DNA of 64,000 bases from positions 27,668-91,667 of the forward strand of contig JAPLQI010000073.1 in NCBI GenBank assembly GCA_026399755.1, read 5' to 3'. The DNA is from Pseudomonadota bacterium (GTDB lineage Bacteria; Pseudomonadota; Gammaproteobacteria; Burkholderiales; Chitinibacteraceae). Below, piece by piece: positions 35,122-43,158 of the stretch; positions within the stretch are counted from its first letter, which is position 1; every line of letters starts with the position of its first letter. The translations under genes and the position numbers were made by a program. The notes under the pieces are model-generated. The model saw only the letters and a program-made list of their open reading frames with translations, made no database searches and was not told the origin of the DNA.

Positions 35122-35997
35122 TCAGGGCAGGGGCTTTTTTCCTTGCAAAGCCTCGCTCATGGCCTCTGCCAAAAGCCCGATGGAATACACGCCGCCGTTG
35201 GTCCATGTGGAGCGCATGGTGAGGAAGTTTTGTTTTTTAACGAAGGGCATGGCTTGCCACATGGGGGTGCTGCTGAGTTTGGCCATTTGATTAAAGGGCA
35301 ATACGTGCAGCACGATGCCGTCGTGTATTTTGCCTAGCTCAGTCAGCTTGCGCTGGGCTGTGCCCCATGCAGTTTTGGGCTGCGGGCAGGCGGTTTCTAA
35401 GCCAAGTTGGCGCATCGCGGCCAGCGGCATGGAGTTCTCTCCATACACCCAGATGGTAGTGGGGGTAGCAAAGCGGATCACGCATACCTTGGGGAGCTGG
35501 CCTTGGTAATGCGCGGCGAGCTGGCTTTTTAGCTGGCTAAAACGCTGCTTTTGCGTGGCAAGCAGCTGATCCAACTGCGCGGTTTTGTCGAATAAAACCG
35601 CTAGCTCACGCTGGATGCGATAGCTGGCGGCTTCATTATCATGATCGCTGCGATAGGCATCCAGCAGCAGGGTGGGGGCGATACGCTCTAGTGTGGGTTT
35701 TAAATCGGTGAGCGCCGGATTGATGATGATGAGATCGGGCTTGAGCGAGGCGAGCTGCTCTAAATTAGGCTCCATTCGTCCGCCAGCGCCCAGCACCTGC
35801 TTGGGGAGCGTGGGTTGCACCACCCATGTTTGATAATCACTTTTATCGGCTACGGCGAGCGGCGTAATGCCGAGGGTGAGCAGGTATTCGGTGGCCTCCC
35901 AACTGAGCGCCACCACGCGTTGGGGCGGTGTGATGGTTGTGGCGCTGGCAGGGTGAATGAACAGTATCGCGAGCAGACCGCTTAATAAATATCTCAT
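35122..35997 (-). CDS. fhuD: Fe(3+)-siderophore ABC transporter substrate-binding protein (FhuD-like)
   Basis: The 291-residue protein has a signal peptide (cleavage near HPASA|TTI). The TroA/FhuD helical-backbone fold follows, with RVVALSWEATEYLLTLGITPLAVAD at the start and EPNLEQLASLKPDLIIINPAL in the first lobe. It would hold ferric hydroxamate in the periplasm and hand it to FhuB. Its start overlaps the fhuB stop (ATGA), and it is the last gene of the minus-strand fhuC-fhuB-fhuD set. Confidence 0.87.
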   Translation of the reverse strand: MRYLLSGLLAILFIHPASATTITPPQRVVALSWEATEYLLTLGITPLAVADKSDYQTWVVQPTLPKQVLGAGGRMEPNLEQLASLKPDLIIINPALTDLKPTLERIAPTLLLDAYRSDHDNEAASYRIQRELAVLFDKTAQLDQLLATQKQRFSQLKSQLAAHYQGQLPKVCVIRFATPTTIWVYGENSMPLAAMRQLGLETACPQPKTAWGTAQRKLTELGKIHDGIVLHVLPFNQMAKLSSTPMWQAMPFVKKQNFLTMRSTWTNGGVYSIGLLAEAMSEALQGKKPLP

Positions 35998-38003
35998 GCT
36001 TTTTCCTTAAAGATTCGCATTGTGAGCAGAGCCAGAATCAGCAGCGCACCGCAGCTAACCGAGGCCACAATGCCGACCGGTATTTGCCTTGGGAAAATCA
36101 GCGTTCGCCCCGCTAAATCGGCGCAGGCTAGCAGAATGATCCCTAGCCCAGCGGCAACGATGAGCTGACTTTTGCTGCTTCGCGCGCCGCATAGCTTGGC
36201 TAAATGCGGCAGCATCAGGCCGATAAAAGCCAGTGGGCCAAATTGGCTGGTGATGATGGCGCAGAGTGAGCCGCTGAGCATCAGCAAAATCATGCGTGTT
36301 GGCGCAATGGCGAGGCCACGGGCGCGGGCGGCATCGTCACCCAGCATCAGCAGCGATAAAACGCGTGCGCATAGCAAGGTGGCTAGGCCCAAAATAATAA
36401 TCAGGGCGCTACTGATCAGGGCTTGCTTGGGGCTGACTTGGTAGGTTGATCCGGCCAGCCAGCTTAATATTCTGAAGCTATCTGCATCGCCCTTGGCTAG
36501 CACAAATTGCAAAATGGCCTCGAGCATGGAAGACAATCCCACCCCCAGCAAGATGAGTTTGGCTGGCGAGTGGCGCTTACCTAGCCAGAACATCAATATC
36601 AAAATCGCCATCGCCCCCAGCCATGCCAGCGACGCGGGATTGGAGTCAGGAAAATTACAAATGGCAATCAGTAGCCCTAAGCTGGCACCCGATGAAATAC
36701 CGAGTAAATCTGGGCTGGCTAAGGGGTTTTGCATCAACCTTTGTAAGACGCAGCCCGCCATTGCTAGCCCCAAGCCTGCAGCCATCGCGGCCAATAAACG
36801 CGGCCAGCGCAAGCTCCATTGCAAGGCGTCCGGCAGCGCAAAGACCCAGCCTTCGCTACTGCGGCTGGCAAGACAGGCGATGCAAAGCAATAGCATTCCG
36901 ATTGCAACTAAGGCGGCGAGTTGCCAAGGTTTAGGGCTATAGCTGCGGGACCACGCGCCATAATCGCTAGGTCGATCAACGACGCGCTGACGCAGGCAAA
37001 GCCAGATTAAGCCCGGCGCGCCCAATAGGCTAACCGCCGCACCGCTGGGCACGGCATCGGTGAAATAGTTGGACGCCAGCAGCGCCAAAGCATCGCCTGC
37101 CAATAAAAACAACGCGCCATAAAATGCCGACAAAGCCAGCTCGGCACGGCTGCTGCGTGCGCCGGATAATCGAGCCAAATTAGGGGCTAAGAGGCTGATA
37201 AAAGCAATCAGCCCCACGGCGGTAATCGAAACGGCGGTCAGCCAAAGGGAAGCCAAAAAAATAAGCGCACTAGCAAGGCCCACTTGCATTCCGGCAGAGC
37301 GGGCCGCGCCAGAGCCTAGGCGCATTAATTGCAAGGGCCGCTGTAAAAGCGGAATAAGAATAAGCACGGGCAAAAGGCGGGGCAGGCACCAGCTTACCCA
37401 GTGCCAATCGTTTTGCGCCAAATCACCCGCGCCCCAAATAAACAAGGAGCGGGTGTATTGATCGTTCATCATCACGGCCAGCGCAGCCGTTGCGCCGAGC
37501 AAGATATTAATCGCCATCCCCGCCAAAATAAGCGGCATGCCCTGAAGTGAAGTCCAGCCTGCCAATAACAGCACCAGCCCCACGGCCAGTGTTGCGCCGC
37601 CTAGCGCCAGCCATTCACCATAATCGGCCAGCAAAGCGGGCATTAAAATACTGGCCAAGACCACCGCCAACCATGCGCCGGACGAAGCGCCTATGGTCAT
37701 GGGCGACACCAAAACATTTTGCGTGAGCTGCTGCAAAAGGCTGCCAGAAACCGCCAGCGCCGCGCCCAATACCAAGGCCAAAATTAAGCGAGGCCAGCTG
37801 CCGTGTAGGTATTCGATTTGATCAAAATTCAACGGCAGTGCGGGTGGGGAAATGTGCTCAAAACTCAGTGGTGCTGCGCTGCTTAAAGTATGCAGCTGAT
37901 CGGTGATGGATAAGGGCGTGGCAATCTGCAAGTAGAGCAGCGATAGCAGCATGAGCAGCAAAATTTGCGTGCTGGGATGGCGCAATGGAGTGAAGATTTT
38001 CAT
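35994..38003 (-). CDS. fhuB: Fe(3+)-hydroxamate ABC transporter permease, double-length FhuB
   Basis: The 669-residue protein contains two fused FecCD-type permease halves (about 1-340 and 355-669). Each half carries the landmark segment: SPMTIGASSGAWLAVVLAS in the first and SPDLLGISSGASLGLLIAI in the second. Each also has the coupling region (LAPNLARLSGARSSRAEL and LPHLAKLCGARSSKSQL). This two-in-one layout is characteristic of FhuB, giving about 18-20 membrane segments in a single chain. It overlaps fhuC and fhuD by four bases each. Confidence 0.93.
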   Translation of the reverse strand: MKIFTPLRHPSTQILLLMLLSLLYLQIATPLSITDQLHTLSSAAPLSFEHISPPALPLNFDQIEYLHGSWPRLILALVLGAALAVSGSLLQQLTQNVLVSPMTIGASSGAWLAVVLASILMPALLADYGEWLALGGATLAVGLVLLLAGWTSLQGMPLILAGMAINILLGATAALAVMMNDQYTRSLFIWGAGDLAQNDWHWVSWCLPRLLPVLILIPLLQRPLQLMRLGSGAARSAGMQVGLASALIFLASLWLTAVSITAVGLIAFISLLAPNLARLSGARSSRAELALSAFYGALFLLAGDALALLASNYFTDAVPSGAAVSLLGAPGLIWLCLRQRVVDRPSDYGAWSRSYSPKPWQLAALVAIGMLLLCIACLASRSSEGWVFALPDALQWSLRWPRLLAAMAAGLGLAMAGCVLQRLMQNPLASPDLLGISSGASLGLLIAICNFPDSNPASLAWLGAMAILILMFWLGKRHSPAKLILLGVGLSSMLEAILQFVLAKGDADSFRILSWLAGSTYQVSPKQALISSALIIILGLATLLCARVLSLLMLGDDAARARGLAIAPTRMILLMLSGSLCAIITSQFGPLAFIGLMLPHLAKLCGARSSKSQLIVAAGLGIILLACADLAGRTLIFPRQIPVGIVASVSCGALLILALLTMRIFKEKA

Positions 38004-38767
38004 GCCACCACCGCCACCGGATGCTTGCCCGCTCCTCGGGGGATAATTTCTAAAGCTATGCCGTAGAGCTCAGAAAGTTGCGGATGAGCGAGTAATGCAG
38101 CAGGCGTACCATCAAACCAAAGCTTGCCTTCGCGCAGGGCGATAATGCGGTCGGCATGGCGAATCGCTAGATTAAAATCGTGTAGAATAATCAGCACGCC
38201 ACGCTGCTCGCGGCGATTGAGTTGGGTGAGTAAGGCCATCAAGGAATATTGGTGGGCCAGATCGAGCGCGGCGTTTGGCTCGTCTAGTAGTAATAAGGGT
38301 GCTTGTTGGGCCAGCAACATGGCAATCCACGCGCGCTGTCGCTCGCCGCCGGATAAGTCGCTCAACATCTGCTCGCTAAGATGCGCTACCTCGGTGGCCT
38401 GCATGGCCTGCTTACAGAATGCATAGTCTTCGCTTTGCCAGCGTTGCAGCCATCCCCGCCAAGCATAACGCCCCAGTAGTACTAATTCTTGCACCTGCAA
38501 GTTGGCGGCATCCGGCAGCTGCTGCGGCATAAAAGCAATCTGCCGTGCCAGCTGGCGTGAGGAATAGCGATCTAGCAACTCCCCATTCAATTGCACCGAG
38601 CCCTGATCGGGCTTGAGCTGGCCCGCCAACAGCTTCATCAGCGTCGATTTGCCTGAACCATTGTGGCCAATGATTACCGTAACTTCATCGGGCTGTAGCT
38701 TTAAATCATCAATCTGCAAAATGCTGCGCCCGGCGCGGGTGATTTGAATGTTTGAAAGATGGTACAT
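38000..38767 (-). CDS. fhuC: ferric siderophore ABC transporter ATPase (FhuC-like)
   Basis: The 255-residue ATPase has Walker A GHNGSGKST, the Q-loop in FMPQQLPDA, signature LSGGERQRAW, Walker B LLLLDEPNAALD and the switch His in LIILHDFNLA. It would power FhuB. The start at 38767 gives the usual family N-terminus (MYHLSNIQITRAG). An alternative TTG six codons upstream is less likely. It is the first gene of the importer operon. Upstream lies a repeat-filled gap of about 570 bases that separates it from the biosynthetic genes. Confidence 0.92.
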   Translation of the reverse strand: MYHLSNIQITRAGRSILQIDDLKLQPDEVTVIIGHNGSGKSTLMKLLAGQLKPDQGSVQLNGELLDRYSSRQLARQIAFMPQQLPDAANLQVQELVLLGRYAWRGWLQRWQSEDYAFCKQAMQATEVAHLSEQMLSDLSGGERQRAWIAMLLAQQAPLLLLDEPNAALDLAHQYSLMALLTQLNRREQRGVLIILHDFNLAIRHADRIIALREGKLWFDGTPAALLAHPQLSELYGIALEIIPRGAGKHPVAVVA

Positions 38768-38848
38768 AGGGCCTGCGTGTCTCAATGAATTTGGGGTGTG
38801 ATGGCGAAGTCGATGGGTATCAGCGAAGGTTATTTCATGTCACAAACC

Positions 38849-38960
38849 GTAGGGTGCAATAAGTCTGAGGTTTTATTCAGGCGCATTGCGCCGTATGTGA
38901 GTTGACTACCATGCGGCGTAATGCAGCCAAGCAAAAGCGCTTGGCTTTATTACGCCCTAG
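38849..38960. repeat. palindrome-ended intergenic element A, copy 2
   Basis: This 112-bp copy matches 451-563 along its full length, including the ends GTAGGGTGCAATAAGTCTGA and TTATTACGCCCTA, and the central AGCCAAGCAAAAGCGCTTGGCT hairpin. It lies upstream of fhuC. Confidence 0.7.
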
Positions 38961-39025
38961 GAATGATGCAATGCTTGCAAATGAAAGCGGTGCGCAACGG
39001 CTTGCTCACCCGAAGCAGAGCCAAA

Positions 39026-39335
39026 TTTTTCTCTTTTTTCTCCGTGAAACTCCGTGTTTTCGGTGGCCTTCATGGTTCAAGGTTTGGGTTTTTCTATCCC
39101 AGATCTATTTTATTACTGTAGTTTCGTAGGGCGGGTGCAACCCGCGAGCCGTGTTGAAAAATACGCGGGTTGCACCCGCCCTACGATGATTCAATGCTTG
39201 TGATTGTGTAGAACGGTGCGCAAGAAAAACGACTTGCACACCCTATGAAAATCTTCTTTTTCGCTATGTGTTGCTTATTGCAAAACCTGTTTTACTCTGT
39301 GGCCTCCGTGGTTCAAGATTTGGGTTTTCAAGCTT
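39026..39335. repeat. CACGGAG-type repeats and a 59-bp perfect-arm palindrome
   Basis: Two 'TCCGTG...GGTTCAAG-TTTGGGTTTT' units lie at about 39028-39095 and 39296-39335. Between them is a palindrome at 39126-39184 with 21-base perfect arms that begin GTAGGGCGGGTGCAACCCGC, and a 'GGTGCGCAAGAAAAACGACT' relic at 39212-39246. The same units recur at 10180-10326, 28925-29465 and 43097-43160. They fill the gap between the fhuF-like gene and fhuC. Confidence 0.65.
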
Positions 39336-40069
39336 CACTCCTGCAGCAATTCCTGCCGGATCAGTTGTAAGCGTTGCGGCAGTGGATGTTTGGGGCAGCT
39401 GCTGCATAGTTCGCCGTCGCTGCGACGAAAGTGTTGGCAGCAGCCTTTGCGATCGAGCGCGAGTTGTGGTTTTTTGGGGCTTAGATCAATGGTATGCAGG
39501 CCGCCGTTTTTACTGAGGCCACAGGCGTTTAGCCACTCGTCTGCCAGCGAGCGTATCTGTTCGGTGCTCCAGCGGGCATCGATGGCAGGCAACATCATTA
39601 AGGCCGATAGCAGGCAGTCGGCCAGCAGGCAAGCGGCTAGTTTTGCGGAAAATGGGCGTTGCTGGCGCAGTTGCGCCAAGCTGCTGTGTTGGATGGCTTG
39701 TAATTGCTGGCCAGCAAGGGCAATCAATGCAGATTGCGAGCCTGTTTCTACCAGATGTTCGGGCAGGCTAAAGCCCGCCACATAGCATGGTTTTAGATCT
39801 TGCTCTAGCTGATCCAGCCGAGGCAGCGATTGGCTTAAATGCACCGATAGCACACTTAGATAAGCAGGTTGCCAGATCAGTAAACTCCAGCTGCGTGTGG
39901 CCCAATAATGCGGGCCTGCTTCTGGGTGGGCTGCTTGTAAATCGCTATAAAGTTGCGCCACCCAATCTGCCCGCACGCTGTCTTCCGGACGAACACGGCC
40001 AGACAAAAGCGGCAGGGCTAGTCTCACGGTGGCGAGCAGCTCAGCGAGTGATTGTGGTGGCGCTTTCAT
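39335..40069 (-). CDS. fhuF: FhuF-like siderophore-iron reductase
   Basis: The 244-residue protein ends with the FhuF cysteine pattern GCCQHFRRSDGELCSSCPKHP (CC-x10-C-x2-C), which binds a 2Fe-2S cluster in ferric-hydroxamate reductases. Such enzymes release iron from imported siderophore by reduction in the cytoplasm. The start at 40069 overlaps the stop of the synthetase gene (TAATG). A longer frame to 40099 lies within that gene. The middle region is only weakly conserved. The position between synthetase and importer fits the role. Confidence 0.85.
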   Translation of the reverse strand: MKAPPQSLAELLATVRLALPLLSGRVRPEDSVRADWVAQLYSDLQAAHPEAGPHYWATRSWSLLIWQPAYLSVLSVHLSQSLPRLDQLEQDLKPCYVAGFSLPEHLVETGSQSALIALAGQQLQAIQHSSLAQLRQQRPFSAKLAACLLADCLLSALMMLPAIDARWSTEQIRSLADEWLNACGLSKNGGLHTIDLSPKKPQLALDRKGCCQHFRRSDGELCSSCPKHPLPQRLQLIRQELLQE

Positions 40070-41895
40070 TATTGATCCAAGCGGGCAGGGTCGGCCCATG
40101 CAGCCAGTGGGTTGCTTAATCTGCCTGCAAATTGCAGGCCGCTGGCGGGGTCTTCCAGATTGAGCATGTGCTGATTATTGGCGATTTGCAGGCGGTTTAG
40201 GCAAGAGTGCGAGAAGTCTGCGGCAAATAAATCATAGCGTTCAAACTGGGCTGTTAAGGCGGGGTGCTCGGCCTGATAGCGGTGCGTGCAGCGGGCGACT
40301 TCTTGCCAGAATGCATCTGCAGAAAAATCGCACTGCGTATGCAAAATGGCGGCTAGGTGACGGAAATAGCCATCGAATACATCGATAAACAAGCACAGCG
40401 TTTTCATCTCATTCGGGATATGGGTGGAAACGCGTTGCATGATTTCTGGCAGGGCGACCTCTGGGTTCAGAATGCCGACTTCTTCTGCGATATCTTTCAT
40501 CAGCACCCGCACAGGGCGGTGCGCGTCCATCACCATAATTAGGTTTTCGCCATGCGGCATAAAGATCAGATCGTGCTGGTAAAAGCAGTGTAAAAGCGGC
40601 GCAAAGTAGGCATCCAGATAGGATGCAATCCAGCGTTGCGGCGTTAGCCCTGAAGCGCTAATCAGCTCTGCCAAGAGTGCATGGCCGTCATTATCTAAGT
40701 GCAGCAGCGCCGTCATGCTCATCAGCTTTTCACCCGCTTGTAATTGGGTGAGTGGGCATTCGCGCCAGAGCGCTGAGAACATTTTTTTGTAAGCGTTGTT
40801 CTCTGTAATAGCGGCTTCGTAGTAAGGGTTGCGATAGCCGATTGCGGCCACTTCGCGCAGGATGCGAAAGCCCTTGCTGGCTAAATAATCATCGTGGTGA
40901 ACCAGCTCGGCCACCCAATCATTAATGGCCGGTGTGGCCAGCATGTAATAGGGCGACAGGCCGCGCATAAAGCCCATATTCAAGATAGAAAGCGCGGTTT
41001 TGACATAGCGCTTATGCGGCTGGCTGATATTAAAAAAGGTGCGTATCGATTGCTGGGCCAGATATTGATCTTGGCTGGCGCCCAAATAAATAATCTGCTG
41101 ATTGGCAATTTCGGCGGCAAAAGACATCGACAGCTTGTTTTTCCATTGCCAAGGGTGGGCGGGCATCAGCCAGTAATGGTCAGGGTCTACACCAGCAGTG
41201 GCGATTTGTTGTTGATAAGCCGCCAGCGTGGCGGCGCCCAGCTCTTCGGTGATCAGCGTTTGGTAATCCAATTCACTAGAGAGCGATAGCGTGGCGCGTT
41301 GCTTATGCACAGCTAGCCAAATAATCGAAAACGGCGTGGCGGCCTCTGGCGCGTATTGCGGATAATCCGTGGCATCAAAGCCAATACGGCCATTATTTGC
41401 CACAAAGCAGGGGTGGCCTTCGGTCATGGCGGTTTCAATTTGCTGGAAATCCGCGTTGATTAGCTCATGCGCCGAGGGGCTGTTGCGATGGTGTTTGTAA
41501 GCGCTGCCGTAAAGCGTGCTGCTAATTTCATCTAAGTAAACAGGGATGATTTCTTTTTTTAGATTGAGGGTTTCGCGCAGCTCAATAATCAGGGTCAGCG
41601 CGTCCAGCTCGCTGGCGACGCCTTCATAGTGGCGCTGAATCGAATCCGCATCGATATGCCAGTGATTGAGCGCCAATATTTGCGCTTTAAAAAGATACAC
41701 CGCCCGCTTGTCGTCGCTATGCAATTTGAAGTTTTGCCATGCTCCCTCACGGGTGATGGGCTCGGCTTGCAAGAGCGATTCATGGGCAAACTCACTGAGC
41801 GCCTTGCGCACCAGTAAGCGATTGACCTTGGCCCAGATTGCAGGCTGCAGATGGGAGTTGGCCGGATGGATGGGAAGCGGTAGGCGGGCAGTCAT
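40069..41895 (-). CDS. NRPS-independent siderophore synthetase, IucA/IucC family
   Basis: The 608-residue protein is a NIS synthetase that joins a carboxylate to a hydroxylamine or amine with ATP. Landmarks are GHPCFVANNGRIGFD (His and Asn of the nucleotide pocket), the LMPAHPWQW motif, KTALSILNMGFMRGLS, and HGENLIMVMDAHRPVRVLMKD. These fit the IucA/IucC fold with its C-terminal FhuF-like portion. The start at 41895 overlaps the acetyltransferase stop (ATGA). There is only one such synthetase, whereas aerobactin needs two. This favours an alcaligin/putrebactin/bisucaberin-type dihydroxamate, but the product is not determined. Confidence 0.92.
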   Translation of the reverse strand: MTARLPLPIHPANSHLQPAIWAKVNRLLVRKALSEFAHESLLQAEPITREGAWQNFKLHSDDKRAVYLFKAQILALNHWHIDADSIQRHYEGVASELDALTLIIELRETLNLKKEIIPVYLDEISSTLYGSAYKHHRNSPSAHELINADFQQIETAMTEGHPCFVANNGRIGFDATDYPQYAPEAATPFSIIWLAVHKQRATLSLSSELDYQTLITEELGAATLAAYQQQIATAGVDPDHYWLMPAHPWQWKNKLSMSFAAEIANQQIIYLGASQDQYLAQQSIRTFFNISQPHKRYVKTALSILNMGFMRGLSPYYMLATPAINDWVAELVHHDDYLASKGFRILREVAAIGYRNPYYEAAITENNAYKKMFSALWRECPLTQLQAGEKLMSMTALLHLDNDGHALLAELISASGLTPQRWIASYLDAYFAPLLHCFYQHDLIFMPHGENLIMVMDAHRPVRVLMKDIAEEVGILNPEVALPEIMQRVSTHIPNEMKTLCLFIDVFDGYFRHLAAILHTQCDFSADAFWQEVARCTHRYQAEHPALTAQFERYDLFAADFSHSCLNRLQIANNQHMLNLEDPASGLQFAGRLSNPLAAWADPARLDQ

Positions 41896-42536
41896 ACGTC
41901 TCTCTCGGGTTGGTTGAGGGCGGCTTGAAAATCTCCGCGCTGGCAAAAGGCCAGCCAGGCTGTTTTATTAGGTAGATTAATCGTGCGCTGGTAGGCAAAA
42001 CCCACGGCGCGATTCAGTGGATGAATTTTGTCGTTTTGCACATCAGGCTCAACCACCACGCGCTGCACTGTTGGGTCAGCAAATAGAAAACTCAAAATGG
42101 TTTGCAGTACCGCTTGGCTAAAGCCGTGTATGCGTGGGCCGCTGGCTGGGGCAATTAAAAAATGCATGCCCCTATCTCCGGCTTGTACGGGGTAATGGCG
42201 GGCCAACTCATCATGCTGCGGATCGTAGCTTTCCAATAAAAATGCGGCCTCGCCATTAAATAAGCCGATATAGGGCCAGCTATGTGGGCTATCGGTTTGT
42301 TGCTGATAAAACGCCGCTACACCTTCCACCGTTTCGTTTTGCATACCCCAAAAGCGCGCCCGCTCATTGCTTACCCAGTGATGCAGAAGGGCGGCGTCTT
42401 GCTTGGCAATCAGTGGGCGCAGGCTGAATTCGCCACTTAGCTCGCTAATGCGGGCTGCATTGATGCGTGGCTGGCTGGCGTGTAATAGAGGCTCCAACAT
42501 AGTCCGTGCTCCGGTTGAGGGTGAGTTTTTATTCAT
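41892..42536 (-). CDS. siderophore-biosynthesis N-acetyl/acyltransferase (IucB/AlcB-like)
   Basis: The 214-residue protein is a GNAT-fold acyltransferase of the IucB/RhbD type. FSLRPLIAKQDAALLHHWVSNERARFWGM opens the domain. HYPVQAGDRGMHFLIAPA and RVVVEPDVQNDKIHPLNRAVGF complete the acyl-CoA binding core. It should acylate the N-hydroxylated diamine (acetyl or succinyl) before condensation. It is coupled to the synthetase gene by a four-base overlap. The start ribosome binding site is weak, and a downstream ATG (MLEPLL) is an alternative. Repeat element B separates it from the exporter gene upstream. Confidence 0.88.
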   Translation of the reverse strand: MNKNSPSTGARTMLEPLLHASQPRINAARISELSGEFSLRPLIAKQDAALLHHWVSNERARFWGMQNETVEGVAAFYQQQTDSPHSWPYIGLFNGEAAFLLESYDPQHDELARHYPVQAGDRGMHFLIAPASGPRIHGFSQAVLQTILSFLFADPTVQRVVVEPDVQNDKIHPLNRAVGFAYQRTINLPNKTAWLAFCQRGDFQAALNQPERDV

Positions 42537-42768
42537 GCTTACAAATAGCGAGTTATCGTGGGGCGGGTGCAGCCCATGTGCGCTGACTAAATATAAAAAG
42601 ACCTTTTTAGTGCCTTCGGCAGGTTGGTTTAGGTGCGGGCATCCTCATGTGCAATAAGTATCCACACAATTCAAAAAGGTCATCGTAGGGTGGGTTAGGC
42701 CGCTCTTGATGTTCACTAGGGTACTGATTTATTTCGGCCGTAACCCACCATGACACTGCGCTGCGAAT

Positions 42769-43030
42769 CAAAGTTAAAAAGATCTTTTTTATTAGTGCCT
42801 GCGGCACGGTGTTTAGGTGCGGGTGCCCCCGCGTGGGCCTTACTTTCTTGCTTCGCCAAGAAAGTAAGCAAAGAAGGCGACCCCACGAAACACGAAAGCC
42901 CCTGCGCTGCGGACAATCGAGTCGGCGGCAGGCGAGACTCGCTCGTGCCTAGCTGCCTCTGGCCGAAACCCCGCCCCGCTTGTTCCTCACTCCGGCGTGT
43001 TTCAAGGGGAGGTTTAAGCCCTGTGCGATG
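42769..43030 (-). repeat. long repeat element B, copy 3 (minus orientation)
   Basis: Read on the minus strand this matches copies 1 and 2: CTTGAAACACGCCGGAGTGA, GACTCGCC-type and GACTCGATTGTCCGCAGCGC segments, CGTGTTTCGTGGGGTCGCC and the TTTCTTG/CAAGAAA hairpin (42843-42864). It lies between the MFS exporter and acetyltransferase genes, both on the minus strand, so it has the same orientation relative to transcription as copies 1 and 2. A 'GTAGGGTGGGTTAGGC...CCGTAACCCACC' repeat is adjacent (42685-42750), and a CACGGAG unit at 43097-43160. The gap 42537-43158 has no gene. Confidence 0.78.
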
Positions 43031-43158
43031 TGTTGTGACAAAAAGTTAAATGGTTTTGTGCCGACAATTTGTCCAACCCAAATGTTTTTACTCAGCTTTT
43101 GCCTTTCTCCGTGAAACTCCGTGTTCTCTGGGGCCGAAGTGGTTCAAGATTTGGGTTT

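Noticed and set aside
40069..41895. Assignment of the siderophore as aerobactin
   Set aside because: Only one IucA/IucC synthetase is present and aerobactin needs two different ones.
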